From positions 20,080 to 84,079 of the forward strand of contig JALHQH010000055.1 of NCBI GenBank assembly GCA_022842065.1: 64,000 nucleotides of DNA, written 5' to 3'. The translations under genes and the position numbers were made by a program. The notes beneath the pieces were generated by a model. The model saw nothing but the letters and a program-made list of their open reading frames with translations, made no database searches and was not told where the DNA came from. The stretch's first letter is position 1. Each line of letters begins with the position of its first letter. Positions 16,745 through 26,241 of this stretch are shown here, one piece after another. Origin of the DNA: Caldilineaceae bacterium (GTDB lineage Bacteria; Chloroflexota; Anaerolineae; Caldilineales; Caldilineaceae).

Positions 16745-17197
16745 TTATGCCTTCTGCTCGACGGGAAGGTAGATCGACAGGGTTGGATTGTCGGGGCTAA
16801 AATCCTCACCGTAACGCTCAAAATAGGGGGCGTTGACGGGCTGATACGCTGCCGTGGGCAACCAGGTGTTGAAGATGTAGCCAAAGGTCTCGCTGAGCGT
16901 GGGGATGGTCGTCTCAAAGACCGCATAGGTATTGGCGGGGATATCCCAGCGGCTTAGCCCTGCGGGTAGTTCATCCACCTGGGTGACGGCGTTCCCGGCC
17001 ATATAATCCAACTGGCTCATCGCTTCGTTATGCGCCATCACCCCGTAGCTGACATGTGGCTCTGCCTCATGTTTGATCTCGGCCATGCGCCCGACAAATT
17101 TGTCCCAGAGTTGCGGAATTTCCGGTGTCATCGGTTTGGTATGGATCAACAGGCCAACGACAGTGAAAGCTGGTTTGGTTACAAACTGTGGTTGCAT
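16745..17197 (-). CDS. GyrI-like small-molecule-binding protein
   Basis: 150 residues from the ATG at 17197, which has GGAGG upstream; an in-frame upstream codon lacks this site. The whole chain matches a stand-alone GyrI/AraC-effector-binding domain (FTVVGLLIHT; HVSYGVMAHNE; PANTYAVFETTIPTLSETFG). Such proteins bind or hydrolyse hydrophobic cations without a DNA-binding domain. It is the first gene of a likely two-gene unit with the sulfotransferase. Confidence 0.8.
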   Translation of the reverse strand: MQPQFVTKPAFTVVGLLIHTKPMTPEIPQLWDKFVGRMAEIKHEAEPHVSYGVMAHNEAMSQLDYMAGNAVTQVDELPAGLSRWDIPANTYAVFETTIPTLSETFGYIFNTWLPTAAYQPVNAPYFERYGEDFSPDNPTLSIYLPVEQKA

Positions 17198-17295
17198 CGT
17201 TTCTTCCTCCATGCTTGCGCTTGGTCAACGTTGGTCGGCAGGCAAGCGCCGATCGGTTGGTTAAAATTGAACTAAGTGAACATCTAAACTTAACT

Positions 17296-17365
17296 TCCCG
17301 ATTCGCTCGCAAGGGATCGTCAGATTCCGGCTGGGATCTGACGATCCCTTGCGAGCGAATCGGGA
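17296..17365. repeat. Perfect 30-bp inverted repeat
   Basis: Arms 17296-17325 and 17336-17365 are exact complements with a ten-base loop. The inner arm shares GGGATCGTCAGAT with the hairpin at 36492-36551, the clearest sequence link between two spacer hairpins. It lies upstream of the GyrI-like gene, in a 706-base gap. Confidence 0.85.
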
Positions 17366-17820
17366 ACTTGTTTTCGTCGTCATCAGTTGATGAATGGGGA
17401 TTTGCGCGATTAACGCAGCTACCGTTGCTGGACAGGGGCGCAACATTTTACCCCTTGTGTCAAAGAATTTAACGCGCTCGGCAGGAATATCCATGATTAA
17501 ATCCGCTTGTATGGTCATGTTGTTCCCTACATAGATAAGTGCGTAACGCAACCAAAACCTTATGGCATTTTCAGCCTTGTCTCTGCGTGTGGAGAGGTAT
17601 TGCAGATTACAAAACTCAATCTAAATTATAGAACATGCATTCTGGTTTCGCTAATTGAGCATGGGCCGTTTTTGCGGTGAACAGGCGATGCACATTGTCT
17701 AAGATTGATTAGCACATTTGTTCCGTCAACATGATATTACAATTAGTTCAAAATGTCAAGTAAAAAATTCAAAAACGATAGTTGCTTGCTTGCGCGCTAT
17801 CGCGCTAGACTGGAGTTTGG

Positions 17821-17849
17821 TTGACAACTTGTACGCCTTCCTGTACTCT
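17821..17849 (+). promoter_or_regulatory. Candidate sigma-70-type promoter of the MFS gene
   Basis: TTGACA, 17 bases, TACTCT. The -35 box is a perfect consensus; the -10 matches four of six. It lies 55 bases before the MFS start codon, in an otherwise geneless stretch. Confidence 0.5.
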
Positions 17850-17903
17850 ACAATGCGCCTACTGGGTAAACCATACGACCATACTATTACACAAGGAGCT
17901 TTC

Positions 17904-19100
17904 ATGCAGGTTGATGCCACCACCAGTTCACCGATCCGCCCACTCGCCCTTTGGCTGGCGACCGCGGGCGGTTTTTTTGCTTTTTTCACCTTTGGCTTTG
18001 TTGATAATATTAAAGGGCCGACGCTGCCCAATCTGTTGCAGGAATTAAATTTTAGTTATAGCCAGGGGGGCGGCATTCTCTTTGGGGCCTATTTTGGTTT
18101 TGTGATTGCCACCCTGATCGCTGGTCCCTTATCCGACCGGCTGGGCAATCGGTTGATCCTGTTGGCTGCAGGGCTTTTGATTGCAGGGGGCACGCTGGGG
18201 CTGAGCATGGTCACGACCTATGGGTTACTTTTTACCATGATGCTTGTGATCGGGTTGGGGACGGGTGCCATTGAAGTCGGCGGCAATGGGTTGATTGTTG
18301 CGCTGCATCGCCAGGCGCAGGGACGCTTCTTGAACCTGCTTGCCACCTTTCATGGCGTTGGCGCGATGATCGCCCCCCTCTATGCGGCCTGGATCTTGAG
18401 TGCAACAGGAGATTGGCGGCAGGTCTTTCTGTACAGTGTACCGCTGGCCGTACTGATGGTGCTGATCTTTTTGGTGACCCCTGTGGGGACAACCATTCAA
18501 CGTGAGCCACAACCCTTTGATTGGGCCACGCTGCGGCGTACCGGTTTTAGCCAGACGATGCTTACCTTCTACTTGGCGATTGGCCTCTACGTCGCGACCG
18601 AGCTGGGGATCGCCGCCTGGATTGTTGAATATTTGATTAAGAGCAAAGGTCTTGCCCAAACCACCGCGGCCTATTATCTGTCCGGCTTCTTTGCCTTTGT
18701 GATCGTCGGTCGGCTGCTGGGTAGTATTTTTGTCGAACGGATTGGTTATCTGCGTTCGGTGCTAGTGGCACTGGTGGGCACCCTGCTTTGTATTCTGGGC
18801 GCGCTCTTTGCGCCGCCCGCCCTGGCCTTTTTGTTGCCATTGAGCGGGCTCTTCTGTTCCATCATTTTCCCCACGATCACTGCGGCGGTTTCGCGTTTGC
18901 ATCCACAAAATACTGGCACGATTCTCGGTTTACTCTTCACCGCGGCCGGTTTGGGGGGGACGCTTGGCCCCGCGGCCATCGGTGTGGCCGGCGATCTGGT
19001 GGGCATGCAATGGGGCTTTGGCCTCAACGCGCTCTTCTGCGCTGGTTCGATCGTGGCGATTGGGGTGTTGCTACGCACCCGGCGCGCCACCCTGGCTTAG
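17904..19100 (+). CDS. MFS transporter
   Basis: 398 residues from the ATG at 17904, with AAGGAG seven bases upstream; the frame is open much earlier but homology starts here. Twelve hydrophobic segments are visible, with the loop 2-3 signature GPLSDRLGNRL in the N-half and a charged cytoplasmic centre near residue 200. It resembles the FucP/sugar-type MFS symporters, but the substrate is uncertain. The creatininase-family gene follows on the same strand after a hairpin. Confidence 0.85.
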   Translation: MQVDATTSSPIRPLALWLATAGGFFAFFTFGFVDNIKGPTLPNLLQELNFSYSQGGGILFGAYFGFVIATLIAGPLSDRLGNRLILLAAGLLIAGGTLGLSMVTTYGLLFTMMLVIGLGTGAIEVGGNGLIVALHRQAQGRFLNLLATFHGVGAMIAPLYAAWILSATGDWRQVFLYSVPLAVLMVLIFLVTPVGTTIQREPQPFDWATLRRTGFSQTMLTFYLAIGLYVATELGIAAWIVEYLIKSKGLAQTTAAYYLSGFFAFVIVGRLLGSIFVERIGYLRSVLVALVGTLLCILGALFAPPALAFLLPLSGLFCSIIFPTITAAVSRLHPQNTGTILGLLFTAAGLGGTLGPAAIGVAGDLVGMQWGFGLNALFCAGSIVAIGVLLRTRRATLA

Positions 19101-19159
19101 CGAAATTATACCCAATTGGGCAAGGGGTTCGCGGCCATTTTCTCTGGTAATGGATTCTC

Positions 19160-19200
19160 ATCTAGTCCGAGCTGTGTCTAATACACAGCCTGGACTAGAT
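19160..19200. repeat. Inverted repeat after the MFS gene
   Basis: Arms 19160-19177 and 19183-19200 pair in 16 of 18 positions (ATCTAGTCCGAGCTGTGT) with a five-base loop. It separates the MFS and creatininase genes and could uncouple their transcription. Confidence 0.65.
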
Positions 19201-19265
19201 GAATAGTGGACGCAAGCGACGCCGATTTGCCAAGCGTAAAATCAATATTCAAGAAAGGAACAACC

Positions 19266-20087
19266 ATGCGTTGGGAAGAACTAACCGGCGACCGCTTTGC
19301 TGCGGCCGTCACCGAATGCGAAGGGGTCTGTTTGATCGCGCTTTCCGTGGTCGAGCGCCACGGCCATCATCTGCCGATGGGGACGGATATGTATGAGGGG
19401 CGGGGCATTTTAGAGCGGGTCGCCGCGCAGGAGAAGGTCATCCTTTTCCCCGACTATATCTTCACCCAGATCCCCGAGGCGCGCCATCTGGCGGGCACGA
19501 TCAGCATCGACCCGGACCTGATGATCAAGTTACTCGACAATGTTTGCCGGGAGATCGCGCGCAATGGGTTGAAGAAGATTGTGCTGGTCAATGCGCATGG
19601 GGGCAACAATGGACTGGTCGCCTTCTACAACATGATCCAACTCTATCAGCCGCGCGACTATGTGGTCTATCTGGTGAATCCCTTTTTTGCGGCCTTTGGC
19701 GGAGACTTACAGCTGCCCTGGCCGCGCGAAGAAGATGGCCATGCCGGCCCTGGTGAAACGAGCATGGTGCTGGCGCTGCGTCCCGACCTGGTCCAGATGG
19801 ATCTGGTCCCTACCGATGACGAAGGCAAGGCGCGCAATCAGCTCCAACCGCTCCGTGAAGCGGGCGTGCAGACCGGCATCTGGTGGTATGCCGATCACCC
19901 GACCCACTATGCCGGCAATGCCGCCTACGCCACGGCAGGGGCAGGGGAACAGATGTTGGATGTGATGGCCGCGGCCGTTGTGCGTGCGGTACGTGCCATC
20001 AAGGCGGACACGGTCGCCAAACAACTGCAAGATGAGTTCTTTGCTGGCTCAGCCGTGCCGGGCGTTGGGCCGCAGCCATCGCACTAA
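19266..20087 (+). CDS. Creatininase-family amidohydrolase
   Basis: 273 residues from the ATG at 19266, with AAGGAA upstream. The two-metal site of the family is visible: ERHGHHLPMGTD (about 29-40, Glu, His and Asp ligands), NAHGGNNG (about 110-117) and GHAGPGETS (about 158-166, Glu ligand). The family includes creatinine amidohydrolase, MftE-like peptidases and formamide hydrolases, so the true substrate is open. No creatine pathway gene is nearby. The MFS transporter upstream may import its substrate, which is inference. Confidence 0.85.
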   Translation: MRWEELTGDRFAAAVTECEGVCLIALSVVERHGHHLPMGTDMYEGRGILERVAAQEKVILFPDYIFTQIPEARHLAGTISIDPDLMIKLLDNVCREIARNGLKKIVLVNAHGGNNGLVAFYNMIQLYQPRDYVVYLVNPFFAAFGGDLQLPWPREEDGHAGPGETSMVLALRPDLVQMDLVPTDDEGKARNQLQPLREAGVQTGIWWYADHPTHYAGNAAYATAGAGEQMLDVMAAAVVRAVRAIKADTVAKQLQDEFFAGSAVPGVGPQPSH

Positions 20088-20156
20088 CCACGCCGCGTAA
20101 GCAAGATCGATTCCACTCCACTGACTAAAGACACTGGTATTCAGGACAAAATCACA

Positions 20157-20231
20157 TAGGACTTACGCAGCGTACGGCGGCTGAGCGGGGGCCCTTCGGG
20201 CGCGAAGCCAGAGTACGCTGCGTAAGTCCTA
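20157..20231. repeat. Hairpin whose loop carries the GC-rich core motif
   Basis: A 19-bp perfect stem (20157-20175 with 20213-20231, TAGGACTTACGCAGCGTAC) encloses a 37-base loop with CTGAGCGGG at 20181 and core copy 3 (20187-20204). The same loop text, but different arms, is found at 28761-28880. It lies in the 357-base gap between the creatininase and CXXCH genes. Confidence 0.75.
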
Positions 20232-20444
20232 TCACAATCAGGCCTTTCCCGTAAAATGGCTGATTGTTGTGTTTATGCTGGATATCCAGTGTGAGCTGCC
20301 TTTGTAATGCGCAGGCGGCTCCGCTACAATCGTGTGGTGCTCAATCCAGTTAATGGTGTATAATAACAACTCTTCTCAACCGGGCGGTTAGGTTGCCCAG
20401 GAAAGAGCGCCACCCGTGAATATCAGCAGGAAATAGGGGGATCG

Positions 20445-22799
20445 ATGGCTTCTCAGTTGCGCGCAGCGCGCGGTGTCCTACTCTGTGGTTTGGTCGGTCT
20501 CTTGCTCACTAGTTTGCCGCGTGACTTGGGCGTCCTGGCGGCCCCTCGTCAACAGCCGCTGACCATTCCCAATCCCATCCTCTTTGTGACCCAGGTGCCG
20601 ATTGTCGCCGATTTTACGACGATTGGCTCCACCTTTGGCAACCACCTGGGCCAAATGAGTAGCGTTGGGCGCGGGGGTGATCTGTGGATTCGCTATCCGG
20701 ATGGCACGCTCAAGAACCTCACCGCCGCCGCCGGCTATGGCATCGCGACGGGGTTACAAGCGGGGGCGAATGCGATTGCGGTGCGCGATCCTGCTGTCCA
20801 CTGGAGCGGGAGCAAGGCAATCTTTAGCATGGTCATGGGCGCGCCACCGGCACAGTTTGACAACACGGGGCAGGATGCGCGCTGGCAGTTGTATGAGATC
20901 ACGGGCTTGGGGCAAAGCGATACACCGGTGATTACCAAAGTACCCAATCAACCGGCAGACTTTAACAACATCAGCCCGATCTATGGCAGTGACGACCGCA
21001 TCATCTTTACCACCGACCGCCCGCGCAACGGCGCGGCCCACCTCTATCCACAACTGGATGAATATGAGTTGTCGCCCACTGTCACAGGGCTATGGCGCCT
21101 CGACCCGGCGACCGGTGAGCTGCGGCTGCTCAACCACGCGCCTTCCGGTGATTTTACGCCCATCGTTGATTCCTATGGCCGTCTGCTCTTTACACAGTGG
21201 GATCACATGCAGCGCGATCAACAGGCCGATGCCGATGATGACGACAGCCTGGGCGACAATCAATGTAACGATCCCGGCAACCGCTATGGCACCTTTAACT
21301 ACAGCGATGAAAGCGCCGCCGCGACCTATACCCTGGGTGTGCGCGGCGAACTCTTTCCCGAGCCGCGCCGCTGTCGCCAGGATCTCTTGGCTGGCACGGG
21401 CATTCAAGGCCACGACTTTAATCAATTTTTCCCCTGGATGATCAACCAAGACGGCACCGAGGGCGAGATTCTCAATCATCTGGGCCGCCATGAATTGCAT
21501 ACCTTTGTCGAGCGCGCCTTTACCGATGACGATAATTTGGTCGACTATTATGGGCAATTAGAACGCTTTAATTCGAACCCCATTCTCAACCTGTTCCAGA
21601 TCAAAGAGGACGGGCTGGTGCAAGGGCGCTACTATGGGGTCGATGCGCCGGAGTTTGGCACCCACGCCGCCGGGCCGCTGGTCCGTCTGGATGCCCCCCC
21701 AACGCTTGATGCCGATCACATTCAGATCACCTATCTCACTCGCCGCTCCGAGAGTGATGATCCCACCCATCCCGGCCTCTTCCGCGAACCGCTGCCCCTG
21801 CGCAATGGCACCTTGCTGGCCGTCCACACCGCTGATACCGGCGACGAGGCGGGGGATGGCGCGACCAATTCGAGCTATGCGTTTCGGATCAAGGTGTTGA
21901 CCCAAGGATCCAATGACTTCTGGACGGCTGGTACGCCTCTAACCAACGGCATCACCAAGAACTTGAGCTACTGGTCACCCGATGAGTTGGTAACCTATAA
22001 CGGCATCCTGTGGGAGCTCAATCCGGTAGAAGTGCGCGCCCGGCAGGCACCACCGTTGACCAGTGCACCGCCCATCGCGGCGCCCGAACAGCAGATCATC
22101 ACCCAAGCCGGGGTCAATCTTGCTACCCTCCAGGCCTATCTGGTGCAGAACAATCTGGCCCTGGCTGTGGTGCGCAATGTCACCGAGCGTGATGATTTTG
22201 ATCTCCAACAACCCTTCAACCTGCGGGTGCCTGGTGGCGTGGAAGGCATCAACCCCAATCTGCCAGGGACGGTCTATCCCGTAACCGCGCTGCAATTCTT
22301 TCAGGGCGATCAGCTGCGCGGCATGACCGGCTGCTGTGCCACCGAACCGATGGCGGGCCGCCGCGTGATTGCACAATTTTTGCATGATCCGGCCGCCGTG
22401 CGCGCCAACGCGAGCTTGCCGGCGAATGGCGCGACGGGGCAGATGCGGGTGGCGGCCGATGGTTCGGTGGCGGCGTTTGTCCCGGCCGGGCGCGCGCTCT
22501 CCTGGCAGTTGACCAACGCTGCGGGCGCGGGCGTCGTCCGCGAACGGTATTGGATCACCTTTCAAGCCGGCGAAATTCGCACCTGTCCCGCCTGTCATGG
22601 CCTCAGTGACAAGGACCAGATGGGCAACGACGAATCAACGAATGCCCCGCAGGCGCTGTTGACCTTGTTACAAACCTGGCAGGGCCAACAAAGTGGCCAA
22701 CCCACCGTGACGCCAACCCCGGTTGCCACGCCAAGTGTGACGCCGACGCCGATACCAGGCTTGGATCAAAAAGTCTTTTTACCGGCAACCATGCGCTAG
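20445..22799 (+). CDS. Secreted propeller-like protein with a CXXCH haem motif
   Basis: 784 residues. A signal peptide covers about 1-32 (LLCGLVGLLLTSL core). The middle has WD40/TolB-like strands (SGSKAIFSMVMG, DDRIIFTTDRP, YGRLLFTQWDHM). Near the C-terminus is CPACHG (Cys714, Cys717, His718), a c-type haem-binding site. Then comes a Thr/Pro-rich linker and a final KVFLPATMR tail. The layout recalls the hydrazine synthase alpha-like, PD40-containing family, but anammox function is not implied. TATAAT at 20359-20364 may be the -10 box. It is an exported, possibly surface-linked redox protein. Confidence 0.7.
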   Translation: MASQLRAARGVLLCGLVGLLLTSLPRDLGVLAAPRQQPLTIPNPILFVTQVPIVADFTTIGSTFGNHLGQMSSVGRGGDLWIRYPDGTLKNLTAAAGYGIATGLQAGANAIAVRDPAVHWSGSKAIFSMVMGAPPAQFDNTGQDARWQLYEITGLGQSDTPVITKVPNQPADFNNISPIYGSDDRIIFTTDRPRNGAAHLYPQLDEYELSPTVTGLWRLDPATGELRLLNHAPSGDFTPIVDSYGRLLFTQWDHMQRDQQADADDDDSLGDNQCNDPGNRYGTFNYSDESAAATYTLGVRGELFPEPRRCRQDLLAGTGIQGHDFNQFFPWMINQDGTEGEILNHLGRHELHTFVERAFTDDDNLVDYYGQLERFNSNPILNLFQIKEDGLVQGRYYGVDAPEFGTHAAGPLVRLDAPPTLDADHIQITYLTRRSESDDPTHPGLFREPLPLRNGTLLAVHTADTGDEAGDGATNSSYAFRIKVLTQGSNDFWTAGTPLTNGITKNLSYWSPDELVTYNGILWELNPVEVRARQAPPLTSAPPIAAPEQQIITQAGVNLATLQAYLVQNNLALAVVRNVTERDDFDLQQPFNLRVPGGVEGINPNLPGTVYPVTALQFFQGDQLRGMTGCCATEPMAGRRVIAQFLHDPAAVRANASLPANGATGQMRVAADGSVAAFVPAGRALSWQLTNAAGAGVVRERYWITFQAGEIRTCPACHGLSDKDQMGNDESTNAPQALLTLLQTWQGQQSGQPTVTPTPVATPSVTPTPIPGLDQKVFLPATMR

Positions 22800-22911
22800 G
22801 ATAGTTGCGCTGGTAGCCGTCGCTGTCACCTGCTGCTAATGACCCCAGGCTTGGCTGGGCAGACGACTCACGTCCGCCCCCATGCCCTGTTGTTGGCCAT
22901 TGGCAGCAGCG

Positions 22912-22941
22912 TTGGCCTACTCGTGAAAACGGTGATATACT
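22912..22941 (+). promoter_or_regulatory. Candidate promoter of the CHAT gene
   Basis: TTGGCC, 18 bases, TATACT, ending 33 bases before the CHAT start codon, with TTGGAG as a ribosome site between. Confidence 0.45.
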
Positions 22942-22974
22942 CTCCCCAACCTACCTGTTGGAGCAATCACCTCA

Positions 22975-25092
22975 ATGAGTCTTTTCTATCTGGACTTTGA
23001 TTTACAAATCGATGAACTGGCCGATGGCAGCTATCGGGCCCGCGTTTTAAACTCGCCTGCCGGTCAAGCGGAGACGCTTTTTGTTTTGCCCTTTTCCGAT
23101 TTGGAAATCGAAAACTTCTTTCTGCGTATTGGTCGTCCCCGCCGCGGGGTGCGGCGTGCGAACTCGCCGGAGCTTGATGAAGCGCGCAAGTTTGGCAGCA
23201 AGCTATACGATGCCGTTTTTCAGGACGATTTGCAAAGTTGTCTCTTACGGAGTCTTGACTATGTCGAACAGCAAGAGCAAGGCATCCGGTTGCGCTTGCG
23301 GCTGCCGCCTTCCTTGATTGAGCTGCCGTGGGAGTATCTCTATGACACCACTCGCAACCGCTTCCTGGCCCATTCAACCAGCACACCGATTGTCCGCTAT
23401 TTAGATCTACCTGAGAGCCTCAGACCATTGATTGTCCCGCCGCCGCTCAAGGCATTGGTCGTTATCGCCAGTCCGCGCGACTACGAGTTGTTAGATGTCG
23501 AAGCCGAATGGCAAAAACTAAAAACTGCCGTGGCGACATTAGAACAACGGGGCATTTTGAAACTTACTCGTCTCCCCGCCGAAGAGCAAACAGGGGCGAC
23601 ACTGGCCGCATTGCAAAAACAACTGCGCCAGGAACAATATCATATCTTCCATTTTATCGGCCATGGCGGCTTTGACCAACAGACCCAGGATGGCGTATTA
23701 CTCTTCGAAACGGAGGATGGGCGCAGCCGCCTGGTCAGCGGCAACTTTCTCGGTACATTACTGCACGATGAACAGTCGCTGCGGCTGGCGATCCTCAACG
23801 CCTGTGAAGGCGCGCGTACGACCAAAAGCGATCCCTTTGCCGGGGTGGCGCAACAACTGGTGCGCCAGGGTATTCCGGCGGTACTCGCCATGCAGTTTGA
23901 AATTACCGATAACGCCGCCATCCAATTGACGCGCGAATTTTACGACGCGCTGGTCAACGGCTACCCAGTCGAAGGGGCATTGGCCGAAGCGCGTAAGGCA
24001 CTTTTTACGGAGGAGAAGGATATTGAGTGGGGGACGCCTGTACTCTATTTGCAGGCGGTGGACGGTCATCTTTTTGACATCACGGACCAAGCGCATAACG
24101 CCGTAACCCAACAAAATCCGCCAAGTTCGGCGCAGACGGCGGCGGGCAAGGTTATGGTCTACACGCTTGCAGCGGCTGCACAACAAGCGGTTAAGCGATT
24201 GCAACCGTGGCAGGTGGCGTTGCTGCTGGCCTTGCTCCTGGCTGTGAGTGGGATCGCTTTACGGTCATTGCTGAACCGTGGGGCAGCGAACCCACCGGCA
24301 GCGACACCGTCGCCATCTATCCCACAAACGGCGGCATCAACCGCGACGAATACGATGACACCTGACACACCAGCGGTTTCCAATCTTAACCCGGTGAGCC
24401 AGACGCTCTGGTTGGTTGAAGCGGAAACGCTTATGAACAACAACGATTATGCGGCTGCCCAGCGCGTTTATGAACGGCTGTTAGCTGTCGACCCAGAAAA
24501 CGTTGAGGGCTTGTTGGGGCTGGGGCTGGCGCTGCGTTACACAGAGGGTGGTGCGCAAGCAGCGCTGCGTCTCCTCTATGAAGCCGCTGAACTTCAACCC
24601 GACAACCCAGCGGTCAATGCCGCCCTTGGCAATCTCTTGCGTGAAACCTTTGATCGCCACCAAGACGCGATTCCTTATTACTCACGGGCGATCTCGCAAA
24701 CGGTTGCCGCCCAACGCGCCCCGCTCTATGGGGCGCGCGGGTGGGCCTACCAGGCTGTCGGTGACGATGAACAGGCAATCGCTGATTGGAATGAAGTGAT
24801 CCGGCTTGATCCAGGCAATGAGAATTATTTTCATCGCGCTGAAATCTACAAGGCCTTGGGGCAGGATCGCGCCGCCATCGAAGACTATGGACGCGCCATC
24901 GAACTTTTACCCACGGATGCCAAATATTATTTTTATCGCGCTGAAGCCTATGCGCGGTTAAATCAGGTGGATGAAGCAGTGAGCGATTACGACGCTTTCC
25001 TACGCCTGCAAGACCCATCAACGCCGCCGGCAGCCATTGACCAAGCCCAACGCTATCTTGCCACACACGGGGCGACGCCGACACCCTCTTGA
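22975..25092 (+). CDS. CHAT protease-like protein with one TM segment and TPR repeats
   Basis: 705 residues. Residues about 1-140 are a lead domain; the CHAT caspase-like domain spans about 150-375, with the dyad His230 (FHFIGHGGF) and Cys277 (ILNACEGAR) both present. One TM helix lies at about 412-431 (QVALLLALLLAVSGIAL), then a Pro/Thr-rich linker, and five to six TPR units (about 470-690; for example EAETLMNNNDYAAAQRVYER). The CHAT domain should be cytoplasmic and the TPRs outside, if the helix crosses once. CHAT proteins serve in gasdermin, type III-E CRISPR and stress systems; no such partner is adjacent. Confidence 0.88.
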   Translation: MSLFYLDFDLQIDELADGSYRARVLNSPAGQAETLFVLPFSDLEIENFFLRIGRPRRGVRRANSPELDEARKFGSKLYDAVFQDDLQSCLLRSLDYVEQQEQGIRLRLRLPPSLIELPWEYLYDTTRNRFLAHSTSTPIVRYLDLPESLRPLIVPPPLKALVVIASPRDYELLDVEAEWQKLKTAVATLEQRGILKLTRLPAEEQTGATLAALQKQLRQEQYHIFHFIGHGGFDQQTQDGVLLFETEDGRSRLVSGNFLGTLLHDEQSLRLAILNACEGARTTKSDPFAGVAQQLVRQGIPAVLAMQFEITDNAAIQLTREFYDALVNGYPVEGALAEARKALFTEEKDIEWGTPVLYLQAVDGHLFDITDQAHNAVTQQNPPSSAQTAAGKVMVYTLAAAAQQAVKRLQPWQVALLLALLLAVSGIALRSLLNRGAANPPAATPSPSIPQTAASTATNTMTPDTPAVSNLNPVSQTLWLVEAETLMNNNDYAAAQRVYERLLAVDPENVEGLLGLGLALRYTEGGAQAALRLLYEAAELQPDNPAVNAALGNLLRETFDRHQDAIPYYSRAISQTVAAQRAPLYGARGWAYQAVGDDEQAIADWNEVIRLDPGNENYFHRAEIYKALGQDRAAIEDYGRAIELLPTDAKYYFYRAEAYARLNQVDEAVSDYDAFLRLQDPSTPPAAIDQAQRYLATHGATPTPS

Positions 25093-25134
25093 TATAGCCA
25101 ACTGCCTAGGCCTATGATTGGAGAAGGTTCTACG

Positions 25135-25659
25135 ATGATCATTCTCGAAACCGAACGCCTGCTGTTACGTCATCTAGAGTTGGGCGACCTAGACGATCTC
25201 TACGCGCTCTATCGCGACCCAGAAATGCGCCGCTATTTTCCCGAGGGGACGCTGAGTTATGCCGAGACCAAAGAAGAGTTGGCGTGGTTTCTCAATGGTC
25301 ACCCCCGGCATCCCGAGTTAGGGCTGTGGGCGACCATTCACAAGGCAGATCACCGCTTTATTGGGCGCTGCGGCCTCTTGCCGTGGACGCTTGCTGGGCA
25401 GGACGAAGTCGAAGTCGCGTACATGATTGACAAGGCGTACTGGGGACAAGGACTAGGGGCCGAGGCCGCCCTGGCGGTGCGCGATTACGGCTTCAACACC
25501 TTGCAGTTGCCGCGGCTGATCTGCTTGATCGATCAGGCTAACCTGGCATCGATCAAGACGGCCCAGAAGATCGGCATGGCCTTTGAAAAAACGGGCGAGG
25601 ATGAGCACGGCCCCTACCTCCTCTACGCCATGACCAGCCCGCGCAAGGCCGGGGGTTAA
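25135..25659 (+). CDS. GNAT-family N-acetyltransferase
   Basis: 174 residues from the ATG at 25135, with GGAGAAGG upstream; an in-frame codon at 25114 lacks a site. It is the RimJ/RimL type: IILETERLLLRHLELGDLDD at the start, EVAYMIDKAYWGQGLGAEAA (beta-4 and acetyl-CoA loop) near 95, and a final ASIKTAQKIGMAFEKTG. Family role: acetyl transfer to protein N-termini or small amines, acceptor unknown. It follows the CHAT gene by 42 bases. Confidence 0.87.
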   Translation: MIILETERLLLRHLELGDLDDLYALYRDPEMRRYFPEGTLSYAETKEELAWFLNGHPRHPELGLWATIHKADHRFIGRCGLLPWTLAGQDEVEVAYMIDKAYWGQGLGAEAALAVRDYGFNTLQLPRLICLIDQANLASIKTAQKIGMAFEKTGEDEHGPYLLYAMTSPRKAGG

Positions 25660-25675
25660 GCCGACGCGACGGCGC

Positions 25676-26239
25676 TCACTTAACGCCTTTCCACACCCCG
25701 GCGTACTTCTTACGATATTTGGTATCTTCTTCACGGTCGATCAGCGCCAGCGCCTTGCTCTTCACCCCCTCATCGCCCACGGCCGCATAGAGGTGATGTA
25801 GCCCTTGGATGATGTCAAAGCGGATGAGGCTCCAATTCTTTTCGGCCAAACACTCGAAATAGCGTGTTTCCAACTCGCCTAACAAACGCGCCCGTTGGGT
25901 TGGGCCCGCCACGCCCACTTTCCACAAATTTTGGAGACAATGGCGGGCCGTGACAAAGCGCTCATCTTTGGTAACTGCCAGCAACTTGTCCAAATCAGAC
26001 AAGATGCGTTCCTCGGGATCGCTCTTGGCCAGGTTGCAGAGCAGTTGCGCGGCGATGGCGCGGTTGTGGTTATCCTGGTGGGTGAGGTTGGCCACGGCCT
26101 GATCCCAGACCAGATAAGCCCAATCAACTGGCTGTTCGGTCGCCGCCATGATCGCCGCATAGGCTTCATTTTGTCCTGGGCGGTCATTCCCCCACAAGGC
26201 AGCGAGATCCGCAGGGATTTGTGTCACCAGCGTGCTCAT
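25676..26239 (-). CDS. HEAT-like helical repeat protein
   Basis: 187 residues, almost all helical. It has short repeats such as RAIAAQLLCNLAKSDPEERI and ARHCLQNLWKVG that resemble HEAT or PBS-lyase repeats. I do not recognise a specific family. It is the last gene of a three-gene unit: it starts two bases after the VOC stop, so translation is probably coupled. It may bind protein or nucleic acid; no catalytic residues can be named. Confidence 0.6.
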   Translation of the reverse strand: MSTLVTQIPADLAALWGNDRPGQNEAYAAIMAATEQPVDWAYLVWDQAVANLTHQDNHNRAIAAQLLCNLAKSDPEERILSDLDKLLAVTKDERFVTARHCLQNLWKVGVAGPTQRARLLGELETRYFECLAEKNWSLIRFDIIQGLHHLYAAVGDEGVKSKALALIDREEDTKYRKKYAGVWKGVK

Positions 26240-26241
26240 TG

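Noticed and set aside
17261..17551. A 96-codon minus-strand frame over the 30-bp hairpin
   Set aside because: Half of it only translates the inverted repeat; no ribosome site and no family resemblance.
19266..20087. Mycofactocin cluster (MftE-like)
   Set aside because: No MftA, MftB, MftC or MftD partner in the vicinity.
20445..22799. Evidence for an anammox-type hydrazine synthase
   Set aside because: Only a fold-level likeness and one CXXCH; the beta and gamma subunits and other anammox genes are absent.
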